A DNA stretch of 64,000 nucleotides from positions 3,755,343 through 3,819,342 of the forward strand of contig NZ_NXGA01000001.1 of assembly GCF_002802965.1 (NCBI RefSeq), in the 5' to 3' direction. This document shows, piece after piece, positions 1 through 9,195 of this stretch. The stretch's first letter is position 1. The number at the start of each line of letters is the position of its first letter. The notes beneath the pieces were generated by a model, which made no database searches, was not told the DNA's origin, and saw nothing but the letters and a program-made list of their open reading frames with translations. This stretch comes from Sporolactobacillus pectinivorans. GTDB lineage: Bacteria; Bacillota; Bacilli; Bacillales; Sporolactobacillaceae. Both the position numbers and the translations under genes were made by a program.

Positions 1-93
1 AACTTTATCGATATAGTTTTCCATTTTTCTGATATTTTTATCCACATGGTACATGACCGGTTCCATCTGAACGCAAGAAACATTCACATTCAT
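1..93 (-). CDS. Carbon-nitrogen hydrolase (nitrilase superfamily), N-terminal fragment
   Basis: Only the first 31 codons lie in the window; the gene runs off the left edge. An ATG at 93 follows a good GGGAGG ribosome-binding site at about 103-108. The peptide begins MNVNVSCVQMEPVMYHVDKN, which fits the first beta strand of nitrilase-family amidases, where a V-Q-M/L-x-P strand precedes a D-x-x-x-N-x-x-x-I helix. It is the third gene after gabT and the permease on the same strand. An amidase in amine or GABA catabolism is therefore plausible, but the substrate cannot be told from 31 residues. Confidence 0.6.
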   Translation of the reverse strand, partial: MNVNVSCVQMEPVMYHVDKNIRKMENYIDKV

Positions 94-122
94 GAGTGAC
101 TACCTCCCCAAATTATAGAATC

Positions 123-1529
123 TTATATTTGTTCCGTATTCGGGTTCTCTTGCAGACTAGTGTGTTGTTTAACAAAAATATAAAAGACAAAAGAAATAAT
201 AAGCCAGGCAAGAAATATAATTGGCAATACGGCCATCGGGAATGAAGGGAAGGGATAGACACTTCCGATCAGCGGTATGCACAGCAAGATGAACGAAAAT
301 ACTGCCGTGACGACGTGGGGCCATTTCAGTTCCTTTAATTTATAAAGTAGAAGAGGCGCTGAGACTGTCACAAGCAGATAGTTAATTAAAAATCCGTAAA
401 CAGCCATACTTCCAGTCCAGTTGTACACATCCATATTTGAACTTCTGAGCAATTCCAGGACAACAGGAATACCTCCTACGACAATTGAACAAACCATGAT
501 GGCGATGTACGGAGTTTTGTTGATCTTGTGGCACTTACCTATGGCATCAGGTAAATACCCCTCATGACTCATATGAAGCATGACCCTAGCCGCAGCCGTT
601 ATCGATGCCACGCCGCAAGACCAGAAACTGACCATAGCGCCTATTGAAATTAAAAATCCGAGAATGCCAACGTGGCTTTGCCGCGCAAGATAAGTGAGCG
701 GCGCAGTTGATTCACCCAGAGATGTTTTACTACCTGCAAAACCCATGACCATGATCAAGGACATGACCACAAAGAATATTCCCACGAAAACGCCACTTCC
801 AATGACTGCACGTGGTATGTTACGTAGCGGTTCTTTGGCTTCCCGCCCCATAGTCGTCGCACTTTCAAAGCCGACAAAACTGAAGAAGGCAAAAACAAGT
901 CCTAATCTTATGCTGTCAAAAGACATGCCTTTAAGATTAAACTGGGAAGTTCCAAGGTTGAACCCATGATGGATCAAAACGAGAATCCCCAAAAGAGTGA
1001 TTAGCGTCACAGAAATGGCTTCAAAAATGAGCATAACTTTGGCTGAAAGTTCAACACCCTTATAAGTCATAAACCATGCAACTGCGGAACCAATAATAAT
1101 AATCAGGGCAGGCGAAAGCTGAATACCAGCATAGGCGAGCAGATTATTTGCATAGTTTGCAAAACCACAAAGCACTGCACTTCCGGTTACTAAGTAAGAG
1201 AATACCAAACCACTTCCGGAAACAAATCCGCCTGCGGGGCCGATACCCTCTGAAATATAAGTATACAGAGCGCCTGTTGTGGCAGAACGCTTAGAGAATA
1301 CATTTATTTGTAAACTTAATAGAACGATGGCTAATGTTGCAAACACATATGCGATCCATGTTGCATTACCGGATGTAGCAAAGACAACAGGTATGGTTAT
1401 CGCCGGTGTCGCGGTCGGTGCAATATTTGCGATAGACTGACCAAGAACTTCGATGAATGAAAGACATTGTAAACGGAGTCCACTTTTTTCTGAAGGTGCT
1501 TTGACCATTGAATGACTCATTTTTTTCAT
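123..1529 (-). CDS. APC-superfamily amino acid permease, possibly GABA or amine uptake
   Basis: This 468-residue protein has about 12 hydrophobic segments and the APC-type first helix region (SFIEVLGQSIANIAPTATPA, then ATTGALYTYISEGIGP). A conserved FSFVGFESATTMGREAKEP stretch in mid-protein is typical of amino-acid/polyamine transporters. It lies about 150 bases downstream of gabT on the same strand and just before a nitrilase-family gene, so it probably imports the substrate for this pathway. GABA is the most likely substrate from context only; other amino acids or amines are possible. Met5 or Met8 could also be the start. Confidence 0.8.
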   Translation of the reverse strand: MKKMSHSMVKAPSEKSGLRLQCLSFIEVLGQSIANIAPTATPAITIPVVFATSGNATWIAYVFATLAIVLLSLQINVFSKRSATTGALYTYISEGIGPAGGFVSGSGLVFSYLVTGSAVLCGFANYANNLLAYAGIQLSPALIIIIGSAVAWFMTYKGVELSAKVMLIFEAISVTLITLLGILVLIHHGFNLGTSQFNLKGMSFDSIRLGLVFAFFSFVGFESATTMGREAKEPLRNIPRAVIGSGVFVGIFFVVMSLIMVMGFAGSKTSLGESTAPLTYLARQSHVGILGFLISIGAMVSFWSCGVASITAAARVMLHMSHEGYLPDAIGKCHKINKTPYIAIMVCSIVVGGIPVVLELLRSSNMDVYNWTGSMAVYGFLINYLLVTVSAPLLLYKLKELKWPHVVTAVFSFILLCIPLIGSVYPFPSFPMAVLPIIFLAWLIISFVFYIFVKQHTSLQENPNTEQI

Positions 1530-1683
1530 CCCCTAATAGAGTTGTCTTTAACAGCACCTTGTATTTTCTAACGCAATATTGCAAAATTAACCATCATTTA
1601 TCTCTCTTTCAAACCTACAGATCAAAGTTTGTCAGTGATTTGTAAGCTTTTTTTTCATCTGCCATTTTGATTACATGAGCAGT

Positions 1684-3018
1684 CTATTTTTCTAATTGAT
1701 TTAAACCCTCTTCAATAATGTCAATCCCTTTTTGCAACTGATCATCCGTGATCGTCAAAGGCGACAAAAAACGAATGCAGTTTCCATTTATTCCAGCATT
1801 CAAAAGCAGCAAACCATGATCATTAGCATAATGAACAATGCGTCCTGTCCTTTTTGAGTCAGGTAGTTTAGAAACGCGATCCTCAACAAATTCAACCGCC
1901 GCCATAGCACCCAGACGTCTGACATCACCTACGAAAGGAAATTTTTCTTTCCATTCATTTGCTCGCTGCTCAAATAGTGATCCGATTTTCTCTGCTCTTT
2001 CAGTCAAGTGTTCCTCTTCGATAATCTCCAAAACGGCTAACGCAGCTGCACAGGAAATAGGATTTCCGCAATACGTCCCTCCAAGAGAACCTTTCAGATC
2101 GCAGGCATCGATAATCTCAGCTTTCCCTACAACTCCGCTTAACGGAAAACCTGCTGCTAACGATTTCGAAACAGTCATCAAGTCAGGAGAAACAGCAAAG
2201 TGTTCGATAGCAAACATTTTTCCGGTTCTGGCAAACCCCGCCTGAATTTCATCGGCAATAAAAACAATACCATGCCGTGTGCAAAAATGACGGACAAAGG
2301 TTACAAAGCGCTTTGAAGGAATAATAAATCCGCCTTCACCCTGCACAGGTTCCATAACGATACAAGCTACGGATTCCGGTGCCACTGTACTGACGAAGAA
2401 GTTTTCAAATGCCGCAATCACTTGATCATCGTAGGCTTCATTGGTCATTCCTTCGGGTTTCCGGTAGTAATAGGGATAAGGAGCTTTATATGTTTCAGAC
2501 GTAAAAGGACCAAAACCAAACTTATAGGGTTTTACTTTACTCGTCATACCCATCGTTAAATTGGTCCGTCCATGGAATGCCCGATCAAAAGAAACCACAG
2601 CTTGGCGTCCCGTATAACGACGAGCAATTTTAACTGCATTTTCCACAGCCTCAGCACCTGAATTTAACAATAAGGCTTTTTTAGCAAATTCTCCGGGGGC
2701 AATTTCACACAATTTTTCACATAACTCAATGTAAGACGGATACATAATCACATTAAAACCCGGATGAATATAACTTTCTAATTGTTTTTTGGCTGCTTCA
2801 ATAACTTTAGGATGACAATGGCCTACATTTTGAACACCGATCGCACCCGCAAAATCAATGAATTGATTTCCGTCAATGTCTGTAATTAAAGCCCCCTCCG
2901 CTTTGGAAGCTATATGAAGATTCCCATTCCCTACGGCAGCCGCTACAAACCGATCTCTCCTCTCCTGCCATTGTTTTGTTGATACATCTCCTAGAAGATC
3001 CTTTAGCACATGGCCCAC
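1684..3018 (-). CDS. gabT: 4-aminobutyrate aminotransferase-type class III aminotransferase
   Basis: A 444-residue PLP-dependent class III aminotransferase. It contains the cofactor-binding stretch LLNSGAEAVENAVKIARRYTGR, the aspartate motif FIADEIQAGFARTGKMFA, and the Schiff-base lysine in TVSKSLAAGFPLSG. Family members move the amino group of GABA (or 5-aminovalerate and similar omega-amino acids) to 2-oxoglutarate. The divergent neighbour is a GabR-like regulator, the same arrangement as in Bacillus gabTD/gabR, but no succinate-semialdehyde dehydrogenase gene is seen here. The GTG at 3018 sits very close to AGGAG; a second in-frame GTG at 3009 has better spacing and may be the true start. 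Confidence 0.88.
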   Translation of the reverse strand: MGHVLKDLLGDVSTKQWQERRDRFVAAAVGNGNLHIASKAEGALITDIDGNQFIDFAGAIGVQNVGHCHPKVIEAAKKQLESYIHPGFNVIMYPSYIELCEKLCEIAPGEFAKKALLLNSGAEAVENAVKIARRYTGRQAVVSFDRAFHGRTNLTMGMTSKVKPYKFGFGPFTSETYKAPYPYYYRKPEGMTNEAYDDQVIAAFENFFVSTVAPESVACIVMEPVQGEGGFIIPSKRFVTFVRHFCTRHGIVFIADEIQAGFARTGKMFAIEHFAVSPDLMTVSKSLAAGFPLSGVVGKAEIIDACDLKGSLGGTYCGNPISCAAALAVLEIIEEEHLTERAEKIGSLFEQRANEWKEKFPFVGDVRRLGAMAAVEFVEDRVSKLPDSKRTGRIVHYANDHGLLLLNAGINGNCIRFLSPLTITDDQLQKGIDIIEEGLNQLEK

Positions 3019-3046
3019 TCTCCTTTTAATAGATATTTTGATTAAT

Positions 3047-3090
3047 TTTTGGTATTATGTATAGTATCAAAATTCTAATAATTTTGGTAT
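3047..3090. promoter_or_regulatory. GabR-type operator: two direct ATACCA boxes
   Basis: Between the divergent gabT and gabR-like genes, TTTTGGTAT occurs at 3047-3055 and again at 3082-3090, giving ATACCA boxes on the minus strand 35 bp apart start to start. An inverted partner (TATCAAAA, 3065-3072) lies between them. Bacillus GabR is known to bind paired direct ATACCA repeats with similar spacing, so this is a probable operator. Binding itself is inferred. Confidence 0.65.
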
Positions 3091-3104
3091 CAGAGGTTGA
3101 TTTC

Positions 3105-4523
3105 ATGTTATCGTTAATTAATCTATCAAACCAAAAAGACGATTATATTTACCGGCAAATCTATAAACAAATAAAAAAAGAAATTTTACTCAATCACTTT
3201 CTGCCTAATGAAAAATTACCATCAAAGCGCGAGCTGGCTGAAAGTTTACATGTGAGCATAAACTCGGTTAATGGTGCTTATCAGCAGCTTCTTGCGGAAG
3301 GCTATATTTACTCAGTTGAACGTAGTGGATTCTTCGTAGAGAAGCTTGAAAAAGTACCAACCCCATTTAGTACGCTAAAACCCCTCAACCCAAATCTTGT
3401 CGAAAGATCGGAACCCAAAAAGGACTGGATCTCTTTTTCTCACATGTCAGCAGACCGATCCGTTTTTCCTTTTGATAGCTGGCTGAACTGCGAACATAAG
3501 GCGCTTAAATCAAAACGCACGGAGTTAAATGACGACTCCTCACGTTATCCCCAAGGCATCTATTCTGTTCGTTGTACAATTAGCCGTCTCTTATCGATTA
3601 CCCGGGGTGTTAAATGCTATCCTGAACAAATTGTTATTGGCGGAGGAACCCAAATCCTTATCCAGATACTTAGTCATTTGTTTCCGGAAGGTTCAAAGTA
3701 CGCCATGGAAGAACCCGGTTATAGCCGAATTTATCAATTGCTCAAATTGCAGCATGCCGATGTAACGTCCATCGAATTAGATCATAAAGGGATTGCGATT
3801 TCTGAAATAATAAAGCAAGACCCAAATATTCTCTACATTACACCTTCCCACCAATTTCCAACGGGCATCGTAATGCCAATCTCTCGTCGTATTCAACTGT
3901 TAAATTGGTCTTCGCAAGCCAAAAACCGTTATATTATTGAAGATGATTACGACAGCGAATTTAAGTATCAAAGTGATGCAATTCCCTCCATTCAAGGCTT
4001 GGACACATTTGACAAAGTCATTTACATGGGAACTTTTTCAAAATCTCTGCTTCCTGGTTTGAGGATTAGTTACATGGTACTCCCGCGGCATCTGCTGCAA
4101 AGCTTTCGCGAGAGTGAAGGTTTTCTGATGCAAACATGCAATGTCCTCGCACAATTAGCCTTACAAGAGTTTATTGATTCAGGAGAGTATCAGAAACATA
4201 TTAAGCGAATGAAGCAAATTTATTCAGAAAGGCAAACGAGGTTAATTAAAGAATTGAACGGGCGTTTTGGCAAAAACATAGCGATTCATGGAGCGAATGC
4301 TGGTCTCCATTTTATGTGCACTTTCAAAGCAGAACGTTCCATTGAGGATATACTTAATCGGGCCGAACAGAAAAAACTGGAATTATACAGTATAAAACGG
4401 TGTTGTCTCACTCATTACCATCCCTCCAAAAAACCTGTATTTATTTTGGGATTTGCTAATTTGCCTCTTGAAAGAATTGAAGAAGGAGTCGACAGACTTT
4501 ATCGATCGGTAATCGGGCCTTAA
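3105..4523 (+). CDS. gabR: MocR/GabR-family PLP-dependent transcriptional regulator
   Basis: The protein has an N-terminal GntR-type winged helix (IYRQIYKQIKKEILLNHFLP, then KLPSKRELAESLHVSINSVN) fused by a linker to a class I aminotransferase-like domain. In the latter, EDDYDSEFKYQ and the PLP-lysine motif MGTFSKSLLPGLRISYM are clear. This architecture defines MocR regulators; GabR is activated by GABA plus PLP and drives gabT. I chose the ATG at 3105, behind GAGGTTG, because the family starts just before the winged helix; an upstream ATG at 3057 would add an unlikely hydrophobic leader. It is divergent from gabT with GabR-like boxes between. The protein is 472 residues long, the usual length. 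Confidence 0.85.
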   Translation: MLSLINLSNQKDDYIYRQIYKQIKKEILLNHFLPNEKLPSKRELAESLHVSINSVNGAYQQLLAEGYIYSVERSGFFVEKLEKVPTPFSTLKPLNPNLVERSEPKKDWISFSHMSADRSVFPFDSWLNCEHKALKSKRTELNDDSSRYPQGIYSVRCTISRLLSITRGVKCYPEQIVIGGGTQILIQILSHLFPEGSKYAMEEPGYSRIYQLLKLQHADVTSIELDHKGIAISEIIKQDPNILYITPSHQFPTGIVMPISRRIQLLNWSSQAKNRYIIEDDYDSEFKYQSDAIPSIQGLDTFDKVIYMGTFSKSLLPGLRISYMVLPRHLLQSFRESEGFLMQTCNVLAQLALQEFIDSGEYQKHIKRMKQIYSERQTRLIKELNGRFGKNIAIHGANAGLHFMCTFKAERSIEDILNRAEQKKLELYSIKRCCLTHYHPSKKPVFILGFANLPLERIEEGVDRLYRSVIGP

Positions 4524-4564
4524 AAGCTTATGAAAAGAACGAAACGAGCCTATGTTTTATTCGC

Positions 4565-4763
4565 AGTTTACGCCTACTACCATTTTCCAGTAAATACCCT
4601 AGTGCTTTCCCCACCATTTAGTTTTGTAGGTAAGTTGACTAACAAATTCCAATCAACTGACTGCGCTAATCATTTGGGCTAAATAATGTTTATTTAATAG
4701 TCCTTTGACGCTTAAGTCTTCCACCATAATCTGGTCGTGGTTTTTGACCAGTTGAGTGGAAAG
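4565..4763 (-). pseudogene. TnpB (IS200/IS605 OrfB) C-terminal remnant
   Basis: Read on the minus strand, this stretch encodes LSTQLVKNHDQIMVEDLSVK followed by GLLNKHYLAQMISAVS, a stop codon (TGA, where TGG tryptophan is expected), then LEF and YKTKWWGK. This matches the conserved TnpB segment around the RuvC glutamate (I-V-I-E-D-L-x-V-K) and the following A-x-W-x-E-F helix. No start, zinc finger or earlier catalytic aspartate remains. It is a short dead fragment of a transposon-encoded RNA-guided nuclease. I see no trace of TnpA or of element ends. Confidence 0.6.
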
Positions 4764-4781
4764 CTGATACAGAAAAATCTA

Positions 4782-4925
4782 TCATTCATCACCCAGTGTA
4801 ATCATGAATTTTGAAGTTATATCTTTGCTATACTTTATATTAATATCGTCTAATATCGAACCCAGTTTTTCGATCTTTAAGCTGTTTTGACCAATAACAG
4901 CAATATAGGGTTGAAAATCAAAAAA
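4782..4925 (-). pseudogene. SatD-like gene remnant
   Basis: The minus strand encodes PYIAVIGQNSLKIEKLGSIL, then DDINIKYSKD and SKFMITLGDE before a stop. SatD-family proteins have this order: YIAIIGD near the N-terminus, a helix ending in INxKY, then ASKFMITLGDEFQG. The N-terminal codons are out of frame and the rest of the protein is absent, so this is a remnant adjoining the TnpB remnant. From about 4930 to 5123 I see nothing recognisable. Confidence 0.45.
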
Positions 4926-5123
4926 GAAAAAAACATAGCAATCCACCTCATAACACAATTCTAAATCTTCATCATCAATGCGCTAAACTGTGCATACCTT
5001 TTGTTGCTCTATTACAATGCAACATCGCTTTTTATTCTGAACAAAGTATGGCTCCAATTAGTTTCTGCCTATGATAAAGTGGATAGAAAGTTCACTACTT
5101 ATCGCTAAAAATATAAATAACCC

Positions 5124-5450
5124 TCAAGCTATTAAGCGAATAATGCCAAGTGAAACAATTCCAATGATCACAACGACAAGTAAATTTTTGAAAATAATTG
5201 CACTAATTACAGTTGGGACAGAAGCAAGCAAGTTTTCATAATTGACTTGGGGGAGACTCCCCAAGTGTTGATTGAAAAGACTGATAAACCAAAGAGCCGA
5301 CATAATGACAATGGGAACAAAACTTAAATAGTCGATGACTGGTTTAGGTAAGTCAAACTTTTTTAATAAAACAAATGGTAACACACGAGAGATCCATGTA
5401 GCGATGCCACAGCCGAGGATCGTCAGTAAAGTAAAATTAAAAGAAGGCAT
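5124..5450 (-). CDS. azlD: AzlD-type branched-chain amino acid transport subunit
   Basis: A 108-residue membrane protein with about four hydrophobic segments and the AzlD motif GIATWISRVLPFVLLKKFDLP near its N-terminus. AzlD proteins form an exporter with AzlC for branched-chain amino acids and some analogues. The start codon overlaps the end of azlC by 14 bases, so the two are translationally coupled. The length is normal for the family. Confidence 0.87.
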   Translation of the reverse strand: MPSFNFTLLTILGCGIATWISRVLPFVLLKKFDLPKPVIDYLSFVPIVIMSALWFISLFNQHLGSLPQVNYENLLASVPTVISAIIFKNLLVVVIIGIVSLGIIRLIA

Positions 5451-6144
5451 GTTTGATGATCACTCCAAATTCACACCCTAGCAGGGTCACTAATAGAATT
5501 AGTAAATTACTTGGTACAAAGATCAATCCGATATAAATCAAAACAAATGTGAATGCAATGACGATAATCTGTAAGAGTTTAGGTGTTGATTTATCGGATA
5601 TAACTTGTAAATAGAGCAACCCAATAAACATGGCAACGATCGCAAAATCCAATCCCAACTTTTCCGGATTTGTAATAAAGTTCCCCAGTAGCGCCCCTGC
5701 AAGGGAGGAAATAATCCAAGTCAAATAGGAAATCCCATTCGCCGTATTGAACCAACGCAAACTTAACTTATTTCCTGAATAGTTAAGTTTGTTCATGCCT
5801 AATGCAAAACTTTCATCCGTCAGCAAAGTTCCAATCAAAATATTCTTTGACAGACTCTCTTTTTTAAAATAAGGGGCAAGTGTCATACTCATTAAAAGCA
5901 TTCGTGAGTTGACTAAAAAAGTCGAAAATACGATTGATAGTATTGGGCTATGACTGGCCAGCATGCTGACGGTAATAAATTGAGCTGATCCTGCATAAAT
6001 CAAAACGGACATCAGTAAAACTATTAGCGGATTAAAACCCGCTGCTTTGCCTACGATACCGAAAGCGATGCCGATTCCTATGTACCCGAAAACAGTGGGT
6101 AAGGTATCTTTTATAGCTGTGTGGATGTCTAATTTTTCATCCAA
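5437..6144 (-). CDS. azlC: AzlC-type branched-chain amino acid exporter subunit
   Basis: A 235-residue multi-pass membrane protein of the AzlC family. The diagnostic stretch is IYAGSAQFITVSMLAS, followed by FLVNSRMLLMSMTLAPYF and LTDESFALG. It acts with AzlD in exporting branched-chain amino acids at the cytoplasmic membrane. The gene is divergent from an XRE-cupin regulator gene (6369), a frequent neighbour of azlCD, and a 19-base inverted repeat lies in the shared intergenic region. Substrate assignment is from the family only. Confidence 0.87.
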   Translation of the reverse strand: MDEKLDIHTAIKDTLPTVFGYIGIGIAFGIVGKAAGFNPLIVLLMSVLIYAGSAQFITVSMLASHSPILSIVFSTFLVNSRMLLMSMTLAPYFKKESLSKNILIGTLLTDESFALGMNKLNYSGNKLSLRWFNTANGISYLTWIISSLAGALLGNFITNPEKLGLDFAIVAMFIGLLYLQVISDKSTPKLLQIIVIAFTFVLIYIGLIFVPSNLLILLVTLLGCEFGVIIKHAFF

Positions 6145-6185
6145 TGTCTACTAACTCCTCTGTATTTTTTCTATAATAATCTTGA

Positions 6186-6204
6186 ATCGATTGTTCGAAT
6201 CGAT
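6186..6204. promoter_or_regulatory. Inverted repeat upstream of azlC, possible operator
   Basis: ATCGATT (6186-6192) and AATCGAT (6198-6204) form a perfect 7-bp inverted repeat with a 5-bp spacer, 42 bases before the azlC start codon. It lies between azlC and the divergent XRE-cupin gene and is a reasonable operator candidate for that regulator. This is inferred from position and symmetry only. Confidence 0.4.
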
Positions 6205-6368
6205 ACATTTGATCTGTATACCGCACTCATCCTGATCGTCTCCAGAGCTTTGCTCCTGTGATCAGAGTATTATATAATATAAAGAACGGTTGTTTAATAT
6301 ATTGAACTAGAAATTACTTTAAATTCATTTGATGCGTTTGTCAATATATTAAGAGGAGTTTCTTTACA

Positions 6369-6923
6369 ATGGAAATCAATCAGATTATTGGTCTTAATTT
6401 AAAAAGGCTGCGCACAGAAAAAAATATGACACTCGGTCAATTAGCAGAAGCTGCGGGAATCAGTAAAGGTATGTTGTCCCAGATTGAAAATGGCGATACA
6501 AATCCAACGATCAATACGATCTGGAGGATCTGTGCCGGATTGAATGTGCCGTACACTTCATTATTGGAACCGCAAGAACAACCGAATACACAAGTAATGA
6601 CTAAAAAAAATACACTAGTTCAAATATCTGATGAGGGTACTTATCGTGTGTATTGTTATTACACAGAAACGCCAAGCCGAAATTTCGAGCTTTTTCAAAT
6701 GGAATTGGATGAAGGGGCAGAGTATACTTCTGTCGGACATTCAAAAAAATCAGATGAGTATATTATGGTGTTGGAAGGCCAACTGACACTTAAGATAGAT
6801 GAACAAACATTAGTATTGAATGCAGATGACGCGACAACCTTTAATGCGGACAGGAAACATATCTATAAAAATACTGGCAGAGGCACTTTGAGAACAATCA
6901 TAATCAATTATTACCAAGTATAG
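6369..6923 (+). CDS. XRE-family regulator with C-terminal cupin domain
   Basis: A 184-residue protein with an N-terminal XRE helix-turn-helix (LKRLRTEKNMTLGQLAEAAG, then ISKGMLSQIENGDTNPTINT, residues about 10-55) and a C-terminal cupin_2 barrel (about 110-180, with SDEYIMVLEGQLTLKIDE and FNADRKHIYKN). The cupin domain normally senses a small metabolite. It is divergent from azlCD, which suggests control of that exporter in response to an amino acid or related ligand. The ATG at 6369 follows AGAGGAG with good spacing. Confidence 0.85.
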   Translation: MEINQIIGLNLKRLRTEKNMTLGQLAEAAGISKGMLSQIENGDTNPTINTIWRICAGLNVPYTSLLEPQEQPNTQVMTKKNTLVQISDEGTYRVYCYYTETPSRNFELFQMELDEGAEYTSVGHSKKSDEYIMVLEGQLTLKIDEQTLVLNADDATTFNADRKHIYKNTGRGTLRTIIINYYQV

Positions 6924-6953
6924 CGGGTGTCCCCCTTAATTTCATAAACGCTA

Positions 6954-7217
6954 TCACACAATGAAATGAATCAAAAAAAACCCACCAAAATCAAATTTTG
7001 GTGGGAAAAAGCAGTGGTAAAGGTAAAGTTGGGCACGTGTCTGCTGATTGGCTAGCAGTGCTTCTCCCAAATCCATACTACCGTTTAAATCATTTTGTTT
7101 CACAGGTACCTTTCCGATCATGTCTTTAGCTTCACTTTTACTCGTCCCATTAACAGCGGCATGGGTTTGTTCATTCATCATCAAAACGGCGTCTGCAACA
7201 AAGCCAATCAGGAGCAA
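6954..7217 (-). pseudogene. Unrecognised short reading frame, probable remnant
   Basis: A TTG-started frame encodes an 87-residue peptide (LIGFVADAVLMMNEQTHAAV, and so on) that I do not recognise. Its last codons run through a rho-independent hairpin, which a functional gene would not normally do. A better-looking upstream frame (MVRGTT then stop) suggests a frameshift near 7215. I treat it as a decayed gene end; it may also be chance. Confidence 0.2.
6973..7005 (-). terminator. Rho-independent terminator, minus strand
   Basis: CCCACCAAAAT (6981-6991) pairs with ATTTTGGTGGG (6995-7005) around a 3-base loop. On the minus strand the stem is followed by eight T residues (6973-6980). It would end transcription of the minus-strand genes around 7.2-10 kb. 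Confidence 0.8.
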
Positions 7218-7252
7218 TCACGTTGTCCCCCTCACCATGCCTATTGCTTCCT

Positions 7253-7717
7253 TTAATATTCTCCTTTAATTACAAAAAACGAACCCCGAATTGTTCCAGC
7301 TAGTTTAGACTTCTGCCTAGCAAACTTAAACTTTCCTTCTAATTCCTTGGGAACTTCCATCCCCTCAGAAAGCTTGAGACCAACGGCCCGCTTCTTAGAT
7401 TCATCAATCGTATACATGACGTTAACCTCAAGGCCATCCTCATAAAAGACGTAGGCGAATTTGATATTTTCCACTTGAAAACGCGATGTTTCTAAAGGCT
7501 TGGCCGCAAACTCAATATCCCGTTCTTCTTTCAAAATTCTATTCACATAATCAAGGGTTTCCTGACTTTCGCTGGTTGGTACAACTGTAAATTCATGCTT
7601 ATATTTGTTCATAAAGTAGCGGGCCTCATTAGCACGTAAACCGGCAAGCGCCTCTGCCACAGGTGAGGACCCGAATCCAATCGTGGACACGTTTTTAAAA
7701 TCAACGATATAAGCCAT
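7253..7717 (-). CDS. Unknown protein, 154 residues
   Basis: I do not recognise this protein. It begins MAYIVDFKNVSTIGFGSSPV, is rich in charged residues, and has alternating beta and helix-like segments but no membrane segment or obvious catalytic motif. I chose the ATG at 7717 because AAAAGGAG lies 8 bases before it; the longer open frame to 7834 has no such site. It follows the XRE-ImmA gene on the same strand after about 285 bases and precedes a strong terminator, so it may be the last gene of that group. Phage-like or mobile context is possible but unproven. Confidence 0.5.
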   Translation of the reverse strand: MAYIVDFKNVSTIGFGSSPVAEALAGLRANEARYFMNKYKHEFTVVPTSESQETLDYVNRILKEERDIEFAAKPLETSRFQVENIKFAYVFYEDGLEVNVMYTIDESKKRAVGLKLSEGMEVPKELEGKFKFARQKSKLAGTIRGSFFVIKGEY

Positions 7718-8001
7718 TTTCATTTCTCCTTTTATCATTTTATCTTCTAACAACAGAAATCCACAGATCGCCAAAAGTCGGGCCGTTTCGCTGTCCGTCT
7801 CAATCTTTGCTTTTAAAATGCTTATTTCCTTCACTTGACGGTTATATGATACCCCAAAATGATATCAAAAAGCGATACTGTTTAGGTGTCACGATGAAAA
7901 AAGTGAACATCAAATACTACAGTTTATTGAGCCATTGACGGACCCGAAACATTATAATGTAATAATTGGAACGTATTTCACTGCAGATATTTACTCAGGC
8001 C

Positions 8002-9177
8002 TTATTCTATTCTCCTGATAGGAATGACTTGTCCAGAATCAAAGTATTCTTTCTTCGGTTGCATATATCGGTCAAAGAAACCCTTGTCTAAGCAAAACAG
8101 GTTAGCAAGAAACAGGGGCGTGATATGAAACTCGGATCCCAGATCAGAAATAGAAACAATACACTTATCGAAGAGTAGCTGTATCAGGGACTTTATCCGG
8201 CCCGGACGAATTGGCGGAATTCGATCGTCAAGGGGTTCAAGTATTTGATAGCTCTTTTTGTGTAATTGCCCAAAGAAATAGCGATTCTCCTGATAGGTCA
8301 TTAAGCCTAATTGATAAGCACGGTACTCCAATGCGACGAGCGAAACCATATACTTGCGTTTCATCTCGATGTAGTAGTCTGGATTGGAATGCCTTGGTAA
8401 TTCAGCAAAATCTCGCTTAAATTCCTCCTCAGGCAGCAGGAAGGCAGAGGCAAATTGATTGGCTTGCTGCTCGATTTGTTTGTGCTCTTGTTTGGTCAGT
8501 GTTTCCATATCAACGGCAGTGTGGAGCAGAAGGTGTCCAAGCTCATGTGCCAGATCAAAGTTTCTGCGAACTGCTGATTTTTTGATGTTTCCTAAGATAA
8601 TGAATGAGCGGCCATCATCTGTGATTGTGCTGTAGGCATCAATTTCCGGGCCAAGGTTCTTTTCAACGATGTAGATGCCACTCATTTCAAGTGTATACAT
8701 CAAATCTTTATTGTGTTGGAGCTTGAGAAATTTTCTTGCCAGATTGGCCGTCTGAGAAATTCTTTGATCCATTGACTGATCCGGATTGGATCGCAACATT
8801 TCCGTAGCCTTTTGTCGGAGTACAGTGATCGCTGAATTAGGTGTAATTAAAAATTTTTCAAAAAAACTGACGTAGTAATCAACATAGCTAATGTAGGTTA
8901 ACTCAAGCTTTGCTTTTTTCCGTGAGTCACGATCCTTCGACCGATAAGCAACCCTCTCTTCGGATGCGGTTTTATGCAGGAATGTCTTTGAGAATAAGAA
9001 CTTTGTGTCTACAAAGAAGAGCTCACGCACTTTGTTTAAGACTTCGATCCTCGGAATCGTTGACTCATTCTCATACTGCCAAACTGCTTGTTCCGAAACG
9101 TTGAGCCAGGCTGCAAGTTCTTTTCGGGAGAGACCGTTTAATTCGCGTAATTCAGTTAGTTTCTCGCCGAAAAACAT
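8002..9177 (-). CDS. XRE-family protein with ImmA/IrrE-type metallopeptidase domain
   Basis: A 391-residue protein. Residues about 5-60 form an XRE helix-turn-helix (LTELRELNGLSRKELAAWLN, then VSEQAVWQYENESTIPRIEV). The central part is an ImmA/IrrE (COG2856) domain with the zinc-site motif FDLAHELGHLLLH and a downstream EQQANQFASAFLLPEEEF helix that supplies the third ligand. About 140 C-terminal residues are of unknown type. Fused XRE-IrrE proteins act as repressors or stress switches that cleave themselves or a partner regulator, and occur in prophages, toxin-antitoxin-like loci and mobile elements. Its start is 18 bases after the stop of the upstream gene, so the two are probably co-transcribed. 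Confidence 0.8.
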   Translation of the reverse strand: MFFGEKLTELRELNGLSRKELAAWLNVSEQAVWQYENESTIPRIEVLNKVRELFFVDTKFLFSKTFLHKTASEERVAYRSKDRDSRKKAKLELTYISYVDYYVSFFEKFLITPNSAITVLRQKATEMLRSNPDQSMDQRISQTANLARKFLKLQHNKDLMYTLEMSGIYIVEKNLGPEIDAYSTITDDGRSFIILGNIKKSAVRRNFDLAHELGHLLLHTAVDMETLTKQEHKQIEQQANQFASAFLLPEEEFKRDFAELPRHSNPDYYIEMKRKYMVSLVALEYRAYQLGLMTYQENRYFFGQLHKKSYQILEPLDDRIPPIRPGRIKSLIQLLFDKCIVSISDLGSEFHITPLFLANLFCLDKGFFDRYMQPKKEYFDSGQVIPIRRIE

Positions 9178-9195
9178 AGCTCATCACCTCTTCTA

